Positions 15,820-25,302 are shown, numbered from the stretch's first letter. The stretch is 64,000 nucleotides of DNA from Aminobacter sp. HY435 (GCF_027568395.1 NZ_JANKZL010000004.1:62001-126000), one strand, 5' to 3'. Numbers and translations: made by a program. Notes: generated from the sequence alone by a model not told the origin.

Positions 15820-16075
15820 GTCAGCTTGTCTGACTATGGCGATAAACTGCCGATGAAATAAGCCATTCGGACCCGGGGGCGGTACCCGGCGCCTCCACCA
15901 AAAGTCGTCGCACAGTCGATCGACGGTTTTTGCTGGGGGCGAAATAGGATCGACGAGGGTGTAAAGATCGGACTTTTGCTCGGCATTGTACCACCGTTAT
16001 CGGGCTAAACTTGTAGTTGCAAACGACAACTATGCGGAAGCACGTCTCGCAGCGTAAGCTGTGCGATAGCTTCAA
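15820..16075 (+). ncRNA. ssrA: circularly permuted two-piece tmRNA (ssrA)
   Basis: tmRNA rescues stalled ribosomes and tags the unfinished protein for degradation. The gene is permuted, as in other alphaproteobacteria. The acceptor piece ends in the T-arm CCGGGGGCGGTACCCGG, then CGCCTCC and ACCA at 15897-15900. A 34-nt intervening segment (15901-15934) follows, then the coding piece begins GGGGGCG at 15935. GGGGGCG pairs with CGCCTCC and gives the G3-U wobble that alanyl-tRNA synthetase recognises. The tag frame at 16019-16057 reads ANDNYAEARLAA and stop, resuming on GCA. TGCCGA (15848-15853) can pair with TCGGCA (15980-15985) to rejoin the two pieces, and AAGCT/AGCTT forms a hairpin just after the tag. 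The outer ends are approximate. Confidence 0.95.
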
Positions 16076-16272
16076 ATTAAGTCCTAGTGGTTCGCACTTC
16101 TAGGCGGGGTTCGGAGGTACCTGGCAACAGAAACCTCCACTTCTCTCCCCCAAGACATTCTGCGACTATCCGGCGGGCCCGACACTGCGGGCGGTCTGCC
16201 TTGCGGACGGCATTGCACTTGCGCACGCCACGCCGCCGTACTCGCCCCCCAGTTCCATTCAAGGAGACACCG

Positions 16273-16821
16273 ATGGATCGCGACTGCGACCGCTTTTTCG
16301 TGCTCACCGGCGGCCCGGGTTCGGGCAAGACGACCCTGATCGCGGCGCTTGCCGGCGCCGGCCACGCCACGTCGGTGGAAGCCGGCCGCGGCATCATCCA
16401 GAATCAGGTTGCCATCGATGGCCCCGCTTTGCCCTGGCGCGACAGGGCGCTGTTTGCCGAGCTGATGCTGTCATGGGAAATGCGGTCGCACGCCGTCGCT
16501 CAGGCCACGCCCGGTCCGGTCTACTTCGACCGCGGCGTGCCAGACGTCGTCGGCTATCTCAGGCTGTCGAAAATTACGGTTCCCGGCCACGTCGAGCAGG
16601 CTGCGCGGCAGTTCCGCTACAATCCGATGGTTTTCATGCTGCCGTACTGGCCGGAAATCTTTACCCAGGACTCAGAACGCAAGCAGCACCATGACGAAGC
16701 CCGCAGGACCCACGAAGCCATGGTCGAAACCTACACCGGCCTGGGCTACCAACTGCTGGAAGTGCCTATCGCGCCGGTGGAAGAACGACTGGCATTCGTC
16801 CTCGACCATTCGCGCCTGTAA
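16273..16821 (+). CDS. small AAA family ATPase (P-loop kinase-like)
   Basis: The 182-residue protein has a P-loop GGPGSGKTT at residues 13-21 and a VYFDRGVPDVVGY segment that resembles the Walker B/substrate region of AAA_28-type ATPases. It then has a YWPEIFTQDSERKQ lid. Such stand-alone proteins may be nucleotide or small-molecule kinases; the substrate is unknown. The ATG follows a perfect AAGGAG site. It converges on the diguanylate cyclase gene with 3 bp between stops. Confidence 0.8.
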   Translation: MDRDCDRFFVLTGGPGSGKTTLIAALAGAGHATSVEAGRGIIQNQVAIDGPALPWRDRALFAELMLSWEMRSHAVAQATPGPVYFDRGVPDVVGYLRLSKITVPGHVEQAARQFRYNPMVFMLPYWPEIFTQDSERKQHHDEARRTHEAMVETYTGLGYQLLEVPIAPVEERLAFVLDHSRL

Positions 16822-16824
16822 AGC

Positions 16825-18063
16825 CTATGCGGCACAGGGCAATTGCAGCCCTTCGGCGAAGGTACGATTTCTCCCCGAGCGCTTGGCCGCATAGAGGATC
16901 TTGTCGGCGCGGCCGATGGCCTCCCACAGCCCTTCGCCATCGTGCAGCCTGGCGATACCGAAGCTGCAGGTGACGACGAAATCGTCGGGCATTCCGGCGA
17001 AGCGCACGCTTGCCACTTCACGGCGCAGCCGCTCCGTCAGGGCGTAGGCATCGTCGACCGCGCTGTCCTTGAGAACGATGACGAACTCCTCGCCGCCGGT
17101 GCGTGCGGCGATGTCGCTTGTCCGCACATTCGTCCTGACGACGTTGGCGAAGGCGGACAGCACCGCATCGCCTGTCGCATGGCCAAAGCGGTCGTTGATG
17201 TTTTTGAACCTGTCGATGTCGCAGGCAACGATGCTGAGCGGCATGCGTTTGCCGGCTGCCAGCAATTTGAACGCGCGCCCCTGCAATCCGCGCCGATTGA
17301 GCATCCCGGTAAGCGGATCGCAGTCGCGCTCCGCCTTGAGCGCGAAAATGACATCGGCGCTGCCGACCAGCAGCAATGCCAGCCCCATCGCCACGCCAAG
17401 AACCGACATGGTGAATTGCGCCCAGACCCAGAATTCCGATTCGAAGAAGGCTGCGACGTCGTCCGTGGGCACGGAACCGCCGGTCATCAGCGTCCGGGCG
17501 ATGAAGGTCAGCGCCAGCCCCACCATCAGCCACAGCATCGCGCGGTCGATGACGCTGCCGCGCATCATGTGCCGCAGCAGCCAGGCGCCGTGCAGGATGA
17601 TGCCTCCCATGCCAAGGTTCAACAGATAGACCCGGATCTGCAGGTTGTTCTCGGCATAATAGTAATAGGCGAGCGACCCGACGATTGCCGCCAACCAGGC
17701 CGCATGCGCCATGCGCGGCATCGACTTGCCCGACCGCGAAAGCACGCCCTCAACCAGCAGCAGCGGCGCTGCGGCATAAAGCGAGGCCGACACGACGGTG
17801 TTGTAGCCGATGTCGGCGGGCCACAGCGCAAACTGCACCACGGTCGCAGCACTCATCGTCAGGAACGCCAGCGAAAACAGGATCAAGTGCCGCCGCCGGC
17901 GCTCAAGCAGCCAAACGCAACAAAAAGCAACTGCAAACAGCAGCAGCAGGGCTGAGGGAATGAACTTCAAGATTTTGGCGACCCTGGTGTCTACGCTATG
18001 CTTCTGGTGGTCCTCAGCGCGACTTACCTCCCAACAGTAAACAAGCCGATAGCAAGACGACAT
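16825..18063 (-). CDS. membrane-bound diguanylate cyclase (GGDEF)
   Basis: The 412-residue protein has about six membrane spans in residues 35-245 and a C-terminal GGDEF domain (about 250-405). The domain has DPLTGMLNRRG, FKNINDRFGH and the active-site signature RTGGEEF. An RTSD motif five residues before GGEEF is a canonical product-inhibition I-site. It should make cyclic di-GMP in response to an unknown membrane signal. The start is uncertain: the first 30 residues are hydrophilic and cysteine-containing, and no strong ribosome site stands before the ATG. Confidence 0.9.
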   Translation of the reverse strand: MSSCYRLVYCWEVSRAEDHQKHSVDTRVAKILKFIPSALLLLFAVAFCCVWLLERRRRHLILFSLAFLTMSAATVVQFALWPADIGYNTVVSASLYAAAPLLLVEGVLSRSGKSMPRMAHAAWLAAIVGSLAYYYYAENNLQIRVYLLNLGMGGIILHGAWLLRHMMRGSVIDRAMLWLMVGLALTFIARTLMTGGSVPTDDVAAFFESEFWVWAQFTMSVLGVAMGLALLLVGSADVIFALKAERDCDPLTGMLNRRGLQGRAFKLLAAGKRMPLSIVACDIDRFKNINDRFGHATGDAVLSAFANVVRTNVRTSDIAARTGGEEFVIVLKDSAVDDAYALTERLRREVASVRFAGMPDDFVVTCSFGIARLHDGEGLWEAIGRADKILYAAKRSGRNRTFAEGLQLPCAA

Positions 18064-18226
18064 GAAGACGGCGCGACAATCTGGGCCAGCATTTCAGGCC
18101 TGCAGTCGCAGCCGGCGCTGACGGCCCCGCTCGACTCCAGGACGCCGGACCGCGAAGTCGTGTCCTATCGCGGCAGCGGCGTGGCCGCCGCCAGCAACTA
18201 CCTCGCGCTGAAAGAACCCTTTCTCG

Positions 18227-19432
18227 TCATTCCGCCGGCGCTTCGATCACCTGACGGCTGCGGCCGAGGGTCACCTGGGCGAGCGCGAAGGCGATGACTG
18301 CCGAAATGGTGATGCCGAAGACCATCGGCAGCGGCGTGCCGTCGAAGAAGATGCCGGCAACCGCCATGGCCACCGCGCCGATGGCAAAGTGCAGCGTGCC
18401 CATCAGCGCGGACGCCGTTCCGGCAATTTCGCCGTGCTCTTCCATCGCCAGTACCGAGGTCGTCGGGATGACCAGGCCGAGGAAGCCGTAGCCGACGAAC
18501 AGCAGCGACGCCAGGACATCGAGCCGGTCGACACCCGCAGCGAAGACGGCAAGCAGCAGCACCATCATCGTCGCATAGCCGAACACTGCCACGCGCACCA
18601 CGCGCTGCAGGCCGAACCGGCTGGTCAGCAGGCCAGTCAGCTGCGACATGCCGATGAAGGCCACCGCATTGATCGAAAAGAACACGCTGTAGACCGACGG
18701 CGACAGCCCGTAGTGGTCGATCAGGATGAACGACGAATTGGCGAGGTAGACGAAGAAGCTGGCGATGCCGAAGCCGCCAATCGCGGTCAGGCCGAGGAAA
18801 TTGCGGTCGCCGAGCAGGAAGCGGTAGCCACTCAGCGCGCTGCGGACAGAACTTTCGCCGCGATGTGCGGCAGGACGCGTTTCCTTGAGCGAGGTCGCCA
18901 GAAGGACGATGGCGAGCACGGCGGCACCGGTCACCACCCAGAACACCGCGCGCCAGCCAAAGCCCTCGATGACCAGCGAACCGGTCAGCGGCGCAAGGAT
19001 CGGCGACACGGAAAACACCAGCATCAGCAGCGACATCAGCCGCGCCGCCTCGGTCCCGGTGTGGAGGTCGCGCACGATGGCGCGGGGCACAACCATGCCC
19101 GCCGAGGCGCCAAGGCCCTGGATGACGCGGAAGAAGATCAGCCATTCGATGTTGGGCGCGAGCGCTGCGCCCACCCCGCCAATGGCAAACAAGATGAGAC
19201 CGATGTAGAGCGGCGCCTTGCGGCCGATCATGTCCGAGATCGGTCCGACGACGATCTGCGCCAGGCCCATGGCGAGGAAGAACACAAGCAGGCTCATCTG
19301 CACGGCGGCGGTTCCGGCATTGAGGTCGGCGCCGATGGTCGGCAGTGCGGGAAGATACATGTCGATGGCGAACGGGCCGATGGCCGACAAAAGGCCGAGC
19401 ACGACCGCTACGCGGAGAAACTGGGGTGTCAT
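18227..19432 (-). CDS. Bcr/CflA family multidrug MFS exporter
   Basis: The 401-residue protein has 12 predicted membrane helices and the family signature AIDMYLPALPTIGADL in helix 1, DMIGRKAPLYIGL after helix 2, and FFRVIQGLGASAGM. Bcr/CflA proteins are proton-driven exporters of drugs such as bicyclomycin or chloramphenicol. Start MTPQFLRV at 19432 is preferred; an in-frame upstream extension is not membrane-like. It is transcribed divergently from a TetR gene, which is probably its regulator. Confidence 0.92.
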   Translation of the reverse strand: MTPQFLRVAVVLGLLSAIGPFAIDMYLPALPTIGADLNAGTAAVQMSLLVFFLAMGLAQIVVGPISDMIGRKAPLYIGLILFAIGGVGAALAPNIEWLIFFRVIQGLGASAGMVVPRAIVRDLHTGTEAARLMSLLMLVFSVSPILAPLTGSLVIEGFGWRAVFWVVTGAAVLAIVLLATSLKETRPAAHRGESSVRSALSGYRFLLGDRNFLGLTAIGGFGIASFFVYLANSSFILIDHYGLSPSVYSVFFSINAVAFIGMSQLTGLLTSRFGLQRVVRVAVFGYATMMVLLLAVFAAGVDRLDVLASLLFVGYGFLGLVIPTTSVLAMEEHGEIAGTASALMGTLHFAIGAVAMAVAGIFFDGTPLPMVFGITISAVIAFALAQVTLGRSRQVIEAPAE

Positions 19433-19543
19433 GACGTGATTCTTTCGGATCTGGTTTCCGCCGCGAACAGTCGGCGACGTGTAATCCAAGGACGTTTGGC
19501 AGACCGAGGATCCGACTCCTCCCGAACCGTTTCCTCAGTGCAA

Positions 19544-19561
19544 TGTCCATATTTTTAGACA
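19544..19561. promoter_or_regulatory. possible TetR operator in the divergent spacer
   Basis: An imperfect palindrome TGTC-N10-GACA, inside an AT-rich stretch, lies 40 bp before the TetR gene. Only four bases of each arm match, so this is tentative. Confidence 0.3.
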
Positions 19562-19601
19562 TACTTGTCCAAATCGTCAATCACGGCTATATAAAAAATC
19601 C

Positions 19602-20261
19602 ATGACACCTGCCATCGCTCCTGACATTGCGGTTGCCCGCAGCCATTCCGCCAAGCGCCTGTCGATCATCGACGCTGCGGCCTGCGTTTTCTGCCGCGAG
19701 GGCTTTGCCGGGGCCAATATCGACCTCATCGCCGCGGAAGCCGGCGTGTCGCGGCAGACCGTCTACAATCACCATGGCGACAAGGAAAACCTGTTGGTCG
19801 CAGTGGTGCGCGAAATCACCGAACGCATCAACGCCGGCATTTTCGAGACCCTGGCCACCTTCCCCGACAAGCCTGTCGACCTTGAGGCGGATCTGGTCGC
19901 CTTCGCGGTAAGGCTCAATCAGAACTGCCTGTGCAATCGCGATGGCAAGTTCCTGCGCAAACTGCTGCAGACCGAAGGCGAGCGTTATCCCGAACTGTTT
20001 GCCGGCTGGCGCGAACAGGGACCGGCCAAGACATGGGCGGCGCTTGCGGCGCGTTTTGCCCGCCTTGCCCTCGCCGGCTGGCTCGAACTCGACGATCCCG
20101 ATGTTGCCGCGCGCCAGTTTCTCGCGCTGGTCAATGCCGACCTGCAGATGGCGATGATCTTTGGCGATACCGTCTCCGAAGAGCAACTCCACGCTGCCGC
20201 CACCAACGCCGTCCGCTGCTTCCTGCGCGCCTACGGCAAGGCGCGCCCATCCGCGACCTGA
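19602..20261 (+). CDS. TetR family transcriptional regulator
   Basis: The 219-residue protein has an N-terminal TetR helix-turn-helix (about residues 17-63): IIDAAACVFCREGFAGANI, then IAAEAGVSRQTVYNHHGDKENLL. The ligand-binding domain is generic and resembles TetR_C subfamilies that end with an AefR-like fold. Divergence from the Bcr/CflA exporter suggests that it represses that gene and itself. Confidence 0.9.
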   Translation: MTPAIAPDIAVARSHSAKRLSIIDAAACVFCREGFAGANIDLIAAEAGVSRQTVYNHHGDKENLLVAVVREITERINAGIFETLATFPDKPVDLEADLVAFAVRLNQNCLCNRDGKFLRKLLQTEGERYPELFAGWREQGPAKTWAALAARFARLALAGWLELDDPDVAARQFLALVNADLQMAMIFGDTVSEEQLHAAATNAVRCFLRAYGKARPSAT

Positions 20262-20351
20262 TCATCGGCAATACGGCGCTATATCCGGTTTACGCCGGCC
20301 TCAAGCTTGATTACAGGTAAGGGGAAGATTCAATCGGACCCGCATCGACTT

Positions 20352-20888
20352 ATGGCCGAAGACCAGATCCGCTACGACATCCTGGCACAGGAGGCACTGC
20401 GCGGCGTAATGCGCAAAGTCCTGGCGGAAGTCGCGCGCACAGGCCTGCCGGGCAACCATCACTTTTTCATCACCTTCATGACCGGCGCGCCGGGCGTGCG
20501 CATCTCCAGCCGCCTGCGCGAGCGCTATCCGGAGCAGATGACGATCGTCATCCAGTTCCAGTATTGGGACCTGAAGGTCACCGACACCGGCTTCGAAGTC
20601 GGCCTGTCGTTCTCCGACGTTCCGGAAAAGCTGGAAATCCCCTTCTCCGCCGTGCGTGGCTTCTATGACCCCTCGGTCAACTTCGAGCTTGAGTTCGAGG
20701 TAAAGGCCGAGACCGAAGCTCCCGCGCCCGAGGAAGCACCGGCCGAACCGGTGGCCATGGTCAAGCCGGCCGAGCGCAAATCCGAATCGAAGAAGAAGTC
20801 CGCGGCAGCCGAAAAGGAAGCGCAGGACGAGCCGGCACCGACCAAGGGCGCCGACGTCGTCTCGCTCGACGCTTTCCGCAAGAAGTAG
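20352..20888 (+). CDS. sspB: SspB, ClpXP adaptor for ssrA-tagged proteins (alpha type)
   Basis: SspB binds the ssrA tag and delivers tagged substrates to ClpXP. The 178-residue product has a conserved core (about residues 1-135), with LPGNHHFFITF, PGVRISSRLRERYPEQMTIV and VPFSAV-like IPFSAVRGFYDPSV. A long Ala/Glu/Lys-rich linker follows and ends in VVSLDAFRKK, the ClpX-binding tail. Start MAEDQIRYDI gives the usual alphaproteobacterial N-terminus. It begins a small operon with DUF4169 and a ribbon-helix-helix gene, and lies 4.3 kb from ssrA. Confidence 0.95.
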   Translation: MAEDQIRYDILAQEALRGVMRKVLAEVARTGLPGNHHFFITFMTGAPGVRISSRLRERYPEQMTIVIQFQYWDLKVTDTGFEVGLSFSDVPEKLEIPFSAVRGFYDPSVNFELEFEVKAETEAPAPEEAPAEPVAMVKPAERKSESKKKSAAAEKEAQDEPAPTKGADVVSLDAFRKK

Positions 20889-20903
20889 CCGCGGCGAGGT
20901 CGC

Positions 20904-21101
20904 ATGGCCGACATCGTCAATCTCCGCCAGTTCAGGAAGCAGAAAGCGCGCGGCGATCGTGAAGCGCTGGCTGAGCAGAATCGCGCCCTGCACGGACGCA
21001 CCAAGGCGGAAAAGGCACGCGAGCGGCTGACCGCCGAACGCGACGACAAATTCATCGACGGCCACCGCCTCGAGCGCGATCCCGAGACCTCCGGACAGTG
21101 A
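20904..21101 (+). CDS. DUF4169 family protein
   Basis: The 65-residue, highly charged protein begins MADIVNLRQFRKQKAR and matches DUF4169, a small helical family that regularly follows sspB in rhizobia. No function is known. It lies 15 bp after sspB and its stop overlaps the GTG start of the next gene (GTGA). Confidence 0.85.
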   Translation: MADIVNLRQFRKQKARGDREALAEQNRALHGRTKAEKARERLTAERDDKFIDGHRLERDPETSGQ

Positions 21102-21328
21102 GTCTGGTCGAAAAACGCTCGGTGACGATCCGCGGCCACCGCACCAGCTATTCGCTTGAAAAACCGTTCTACGACGACCTTGTGGCCATCGCCGCAGGTC
21201 GCGGCATTGCGCTGGCGGCACTCGTCGCCGAAGTCGACGCGCAACGTCGCCGCGATGCCAACCTGTCCTCCGCGCTCAGGCTTTTTGTGCTCGAACAGGC
21301 CAAGTCAGGGGCGTTCAGCCGGACTTGA
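21098..21328 (+). CDS. ribbon-helix-helix domain protein
   Basis: The 76-residue protein resembles RHH_4-type proteins: a KRSVTIRGHRTSYSLEKPFYDDL strand-helix start, split here as strand SVTIRG and helix FYDDLVAIAAG, followed by ALAALVAEVDAQRR. It could bind DNA or a partner protein. Translation begins at a GTG overlapping the DUF4169 stop by 4 bases, so the sspB operon is tightly coupled. Confidence 0.8.
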   Translation: MSLVEKRSVTIRGHRTSYSLEKPFYDDLVAIAAGRGIALAALVAEVDAQRRRDANLSSALRLFVLEQAKSGAFSRT

Positions 21329-21393
21329 CGCGCGCAGGTCTCCATGACGTTCGCAAGAGCGCCAAGCCCGGCTGATGCCGCGCGGCGTGTTGC

Positions 21394-24300
21394 CTACTGG
21401 CTCTGCAGGGACTTGAAGAAATCCTCGAGGTTCATCGGCTCAAGCACTTTCCTGGGCGCGGGCGTCTGCGGGGCCGGCTCCGCAGGCGCCGCCGGCACAT
21501 TCAGTGGCCGTGCTTCCGGCAAGGGCGCGCGCTCGATTTCGGCGGCGGGTGTCGACTGGGATGCCTCCGCGTCCGTTCTCGCCCTCTCCTCGGCTGAGCG
21601 GCGCTCTTTCTCGAGTTGCTGGCGCCTTGTCTCCTCCTCGGCCAGGCGAGCCTTTTCGGCAGCGGCGGCCTTGGCCTCAGCCTCTGCTTTTGCCGCGACC
21701 TCCGCGGCCCGCGCCTCTTCCTCCGCCTTGAGGCGTTCGATTTCCGCCTGCGCCCGCGCCTCTTCTTCCACCCGGAGACGGGCCGCTTCAGCCAGCCGCG
21801 CCTGCTCGGCTTTGCGCTCCCGCTCCGCCTGCTGTGCCGAATAGTAGCGGGTTTCACGCCTGAGCCGCTGCTTCTCCAGCAAGACGGACTGCATCGCCTC
21901 GACCCGGGCTTGCTCCTTTTCCAGTGCGCGCTGGGTCAGGAACTGCGTCATTGGTTCGCTGTCGAAGACAAAGGCGGTTTCACCCGGCACGCCGTCGAGC
22001 TGGAACCGCATCAACGGCTCGGAGCCGGCGAGTTCTTCGGCGCCCGGCGCGTAGGAGATTGCGCCAACGGCAGCGACCGTGCCGGCATTGGCGTCGGCGC
22101 GCAGGTCGGCGCTCAGCGTCGCCGCCGGACTTTTCAACGACAGCGGCGGCGCCCGCAGGATGCCGCCGGCAACCGTGAAGGCGACCTCGGCCCGCTCGGC
22201 GTCAAAGCTTCCTTGGCCGGCGATCGCGGGCGCGAAGTCGGCTACGCGCGCCGCATTGATGTCGCGGCCCAGCGCATCCGCTCTGGCGATCATCGGCTGG
22301 AAGGCATCGGGATTGATGCCCGGAACGGTCAGGCCTTCGACGGATGCTGTGCCGGAGCCCGACAACGAGGCGACCAACCCCTCCACCGATTTGCCACTTC
22401 CCGACAGGGTTGCCGAAAAGCGGCCCTTGCCGCCCAGCATGGCGGCTCCCGGTATCGCCGAAACGTCGGCGCCGTCGACTTTCAGCTGGCTCGACAGCAG
22501 CGCCGTACCGGCATTGTTTTCGAGCTCGACGAGGCCGCCCAGCTTGCCACCGAACAATTCGGCTTCGATGTTTTCCAGCCTGAGCGATTGCCCGCTCAGT
22601 TGCAGCGACAAATTCGCATTCGCAGCCGTTCCCAGCGGTTCGGCCAGGAGCGTCGCCGCCGCCAGCTGAAGGTCAGCGCTGAAGGGCGCCGCGGATTTCG
22701 CGGCGAAGGCAGCAGTCGGCCACTCACCATCGGCACTTTCCAGCGCGCCGGCCCCGACCAGCATCTCCGCGAAGGGCCTGAGATCGAGTTCGTCGAGCGC
22801 CAGCGAACCGACGATATGCGGCACGCCGTCGACCGGTTCACTCCGGAGATTGCCCGCGACCGCGCCTTCGTTGACCGTTCCTTCCAGCCTGTCGAGGACA
22901 AGCGCCCCGCCCGCAACACTGACATCGGCGGCAAGGGCGACGGCGCTGCCCACGCCCATGCCGGGCAGCGAAACACCCGTTGTCATCAGCCATGGCTCGA
23001 TGTCGGCGGCATCCAGAGTTGCATGGCCCGAAAGGCTTGGTGCCCCCTCGCGCAAGGCCGCGGTGCCGGAAAAGCGCGCGGACGTGTCCGCGCCCTTCAG
23101 GCTCGCGGTCACATCGAGACCGCTCTGAACGGCGCCTTTTGCAGCCATCTCGATCTCGCCCGCGCCCACCACGCCGAGCGGCAATGCTGGCAGACCGGCC
23201 AGCGCCAGCAACGAGGTGGCGTCTTCGTTGCGAGCCGAGACATTGAGCGTCAGCTGCGCCGTCCCCGGAACGCCGGCATATGCCGGGGCGGAAAGCGTCG
23301 CCAAAAGATCGGAGCCTCCGGCTTGCCCCTGGGCGCTCAGCGCCAGCCCGGTCGTGCCGTCGCCATTGTCAGCTGCACTTGCCACGATATCCATGCGCGC
23401 ATCGGCAAAAAGGCCGGGATAATCGGTCGCCCGTTGTGCAAGCCCCGACAGCAATCTGTTGTCGGGCGATTGTTCGGCGGCGAGCTGCACCAGCGGCGCC
23501 AGGTCGACGGCAACCACCGAAGCATCGAGATTGCCTTTCGGCGATGCCGGGAAATCCGAGATCTTGCCGGTTGCGCTGATCGAGGCGCCGGCGAGTCCCC
23601 CGACCGACAGCCGGTCGATTTCCAGCACGCCCTCGCGCAGCCTGAGGGCCGTATCGATGGTTTCGGCGCTCATGCCACCCAGTTTGACCGGCCCGGCCTT
23701 GACCGCCAGATCGAGGTCGGTGTCGGCAAAGCGATTGGCGCCCTGATCCGTCACGAACAGCGAGCCGAAGGCGCGCAGGCCCTCGACATCCAGCTCGCCG
23801 CCGTCGAGCTTCATGGTAACCGAGCTGCGCGCGTCGCCCGGCTGCAAGCTGTCCAGCTCCCCGTTGAACCTAGCCTTGCCCAAAACGAGCTCGACATCGT
23901 CGAAACGCTGCTGCTCGCGCGTCAGCGCGACCCTGGCCTTGAACCCGGCAGCCGGCAGCCGCCGCACCGCCTCGTCGATGTCGCTGGCGACCCAGGCCGC
24001 GAAGCCCGAAGGCTGCCCCACCGCCAGCAGCAGTTGTCCGTCGAAACCGAGGCCATCGCGGGTGCGCAGGAAGCCGTCGGCCTCCAGCCGCGTCCGCCCC
24101 GGCAGAGTTGCAGCCAGGGACTTCACCGCCCAGCCACCGTCGCCCGGTTCGGCCGAAAGCCTGACATCGCGAACCGTTGTGTCGCCGGCCACGATCGCCG
24201 GCAGGTCGACATCGATGGTCCCGGGAATGCTCGGCTGCGGCAGGGCGACCAGCGCCTGCTCCAGTGCGCCAAGCCGCTGCGAGATGGAAAAACCTGCCCG

Positions 24301-25302
24301 GGCCTGCTCGCCGCCGACGGCTTCGTCGAAACGCACCTGCGCGCCATTGGCCGAAATAACGAAATGCGGCGAGACGCCAAGATCTAACCCGGCTGTGCCG
24401 TCGGCCGTATACGGGTCTTCCAGCGGCCCGGTCTCGAAGCGGAACTCGTCAATGCCGAGCCTGGCGTGGTCGAGCGTGAACTTGCCCTTCACCCGAAACC
24501 CGGGATCGACGGGCTTTCCGGCAAGCTTGGCCTTGATGGCGTCGTCGCCGACCTTCGCCTCGCTCCGGCGTTCGAGCAAGGTAAAACCACCGGCATAACG
24601 CCCGTGGCCCTTGTCCATGCTGACATTGCCGTCGCTTTCCAGCACCACGCGATAGTTGTCCGGCGTCGCGCGAATCCTGAGCCGCATCTGGCCGGTCGGA
24701 TCGACCGATCCCGTGGTCACGGCCAGTTCGGTGCGCATGCCGTCGACCTTGAGCGAGCCGTCGACCCGCCAGGGGCCGGTCAGCGCCCGCGCCGAAACCT
24801 CCGTGTTGATGTCCGACAGCACGTGTCTGCGTCCGCTCGCGGCATGGCGAAGGGTGATCTGTCCGTCGGTCACGGTCAGCTTCTCGATCGAGATCTGCTT
24901 TGCCTCGAACGGCGCCGATGGCCGTATGGCCCAATCCACCACGCCATCGTCGGCGATGTCGATGATCGCCCTCGGCCGCACCAGACGCATGTCGAAGATC
25001 AGGAACTCGCCGCTCAGAAGCGGCGCCAGCTCGGCATCCATCGAGAATGTCTCGATGGTCATCGCCGGTTCGCCGCCGGCCCCGCCTTCGACGCTGACGT
25101 CGGAGAATGTCACCGAAGGAAACGGCAGGATGCGGGCCGTGACGTCGCCCTCGACGGTCACGTTGCGGCCAAGTATGGCGCTGGCCTGCCGCTCGAAATC
25201 GGCCTTGTAGCCCGACCAGTCGACAAAATACGGCCCCACCAGCGCTGCACACAGCGCCAGTACGAACAGTCCTCCAAAAATCACGAACAGGCGAGCGAGC
25301 AT
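21394..25302 (-). CDS. large AsmA family protein
   Basis: The 1302-residue protein starts with one membrane anchor (MLARLFVIFGGLFVLALC) and the AsmA N-terminal motif GPYFVDWSGYKADFE, then a long repetitive beta-rich body ending with a second AsmA module near residues 900-1110. AsmA-type proteins are periplasmic, bridge-like and linked to phospholipid transport and outer-membrane homeostasis. Unusually, about residues 1130-1260 form a strongly charged Glu/Arg/Ala helix, followed by a Pro-rich end and LEDFFKSLQSQ. It is a single-gene unit transcribed toward the sspB operon. Confidence 0.88.
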   Translation of the reverse strand: MLARLFVIFGGLFVLALCAALVGPYFVDWSGYKADFERQASAILGRNVTVEGDVTARILPFPSVTFSDVSVEGGAGGEPAMTIETFSMDAELAPLLSGEFLIFDMRLVRPRAIIDIADDGVVDWAIRPSAPFEAKQISIEKLTVTDGQITLRHAASGRRHVLSDINTEVSARALTGPWRVDGSLKVDGMRTELAVTTGSVDPTGQMRLRIRATPDNYRVVLESDGNVSMDKGHGRYAGGFTLLERRSEAKVGDDAIKAKLAGKPVDPGFRVKGKFTLDHARLGIDEFRFETGPLEDPYTADGTAGLDLGVSPHFVISANGAQVRFDEAVGGEQARAGFSISQRLGALEQALVALPQPSIPGTIDVDLPAIVAGDTTVRDVRLSAEPGDGGWAVKSLAATLPGRTRLEADGFLRTRDGLGFDGQLLLAVGQPSGFAAWVASDIDEAVRRLPAAGFKARVALTREQQRFDDVELVLGKARFNGELDSLQPGDARSSVTMKLDGGELDVEGLRAFGSLFVTDQGANRFADTDLDLAVKAGPVKLGGMSAETIDTALRLREGVLEIDRLSVGGLAGASISATGKISDFPASPKGNLDASVVAVDLAPLVQLAAEQSPDNRLLSGLAQRATDYPGLFADARMDIVASAADNGDGTTGLALSAQGQAGGSDLLATLSAPAYAGVPGTAQLTLNVSARNEDATSLLALAGLPALPLGVVGAGEIEMAAKGAVQSGLDVTASLKGADTSARFSGTAALREGAPSLSGHATLDAADIEPWLMTTGVSLPGMGVGSAVALAADVSVAGGALVLDRLEGTVNEGAVAGNLRSEPVDGVPHIVGSLALDELDLRPFAEMLVGAGALESADGEWPTAAFAAKSAAPFSADLQLAAATLLAEPLGTAANANLSLQLSGQSLRLENIEAELFGGKLGGLVELENNAGTALLSSQLKVDGADVSAIPGAAMLGGKGRFSATLSGSGKSVEGLVASLSGSGTASVEGLTVPGINPDAFQPMIARADALGRDINAARVADFAPAIAGQGSFDAERAEVAFTVAGGILRAPPLSLKSPAATLSADLRADANAGTVAAVGAISYAPGAEELAGSEPLMRFQLDGVPGETAFVFDSEPMTQFLTQRALEKEQARVEAMQSVLLEKQRLRRETRYYSAQQAERERKAEQARLAEAARLRVEEEARAQAEIERLKAEEEARAAEVAAKAEAEAKAAAAEKARLAEEETRRQQLEKERRSAEERARTDAEASQSTPAAEIERAPLPEARPLNVPAAPAEPAPQTPAPRKVLEPMNLEDFFKSLQSQ

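Noticed and set aside
15890-15900. Integration att site at the ssrA acceptor end
   Set aside because: tmRNA ends often host islands, but I see no second copy of the end sequence, no integrase and no mobile genes nearby.
21616-24387. 923-residue plus-strand open frame
   Set aside because: It is antisense to asmA with Arg/Gly/Gln-rich, low-complexity composition and no recognisable domain.
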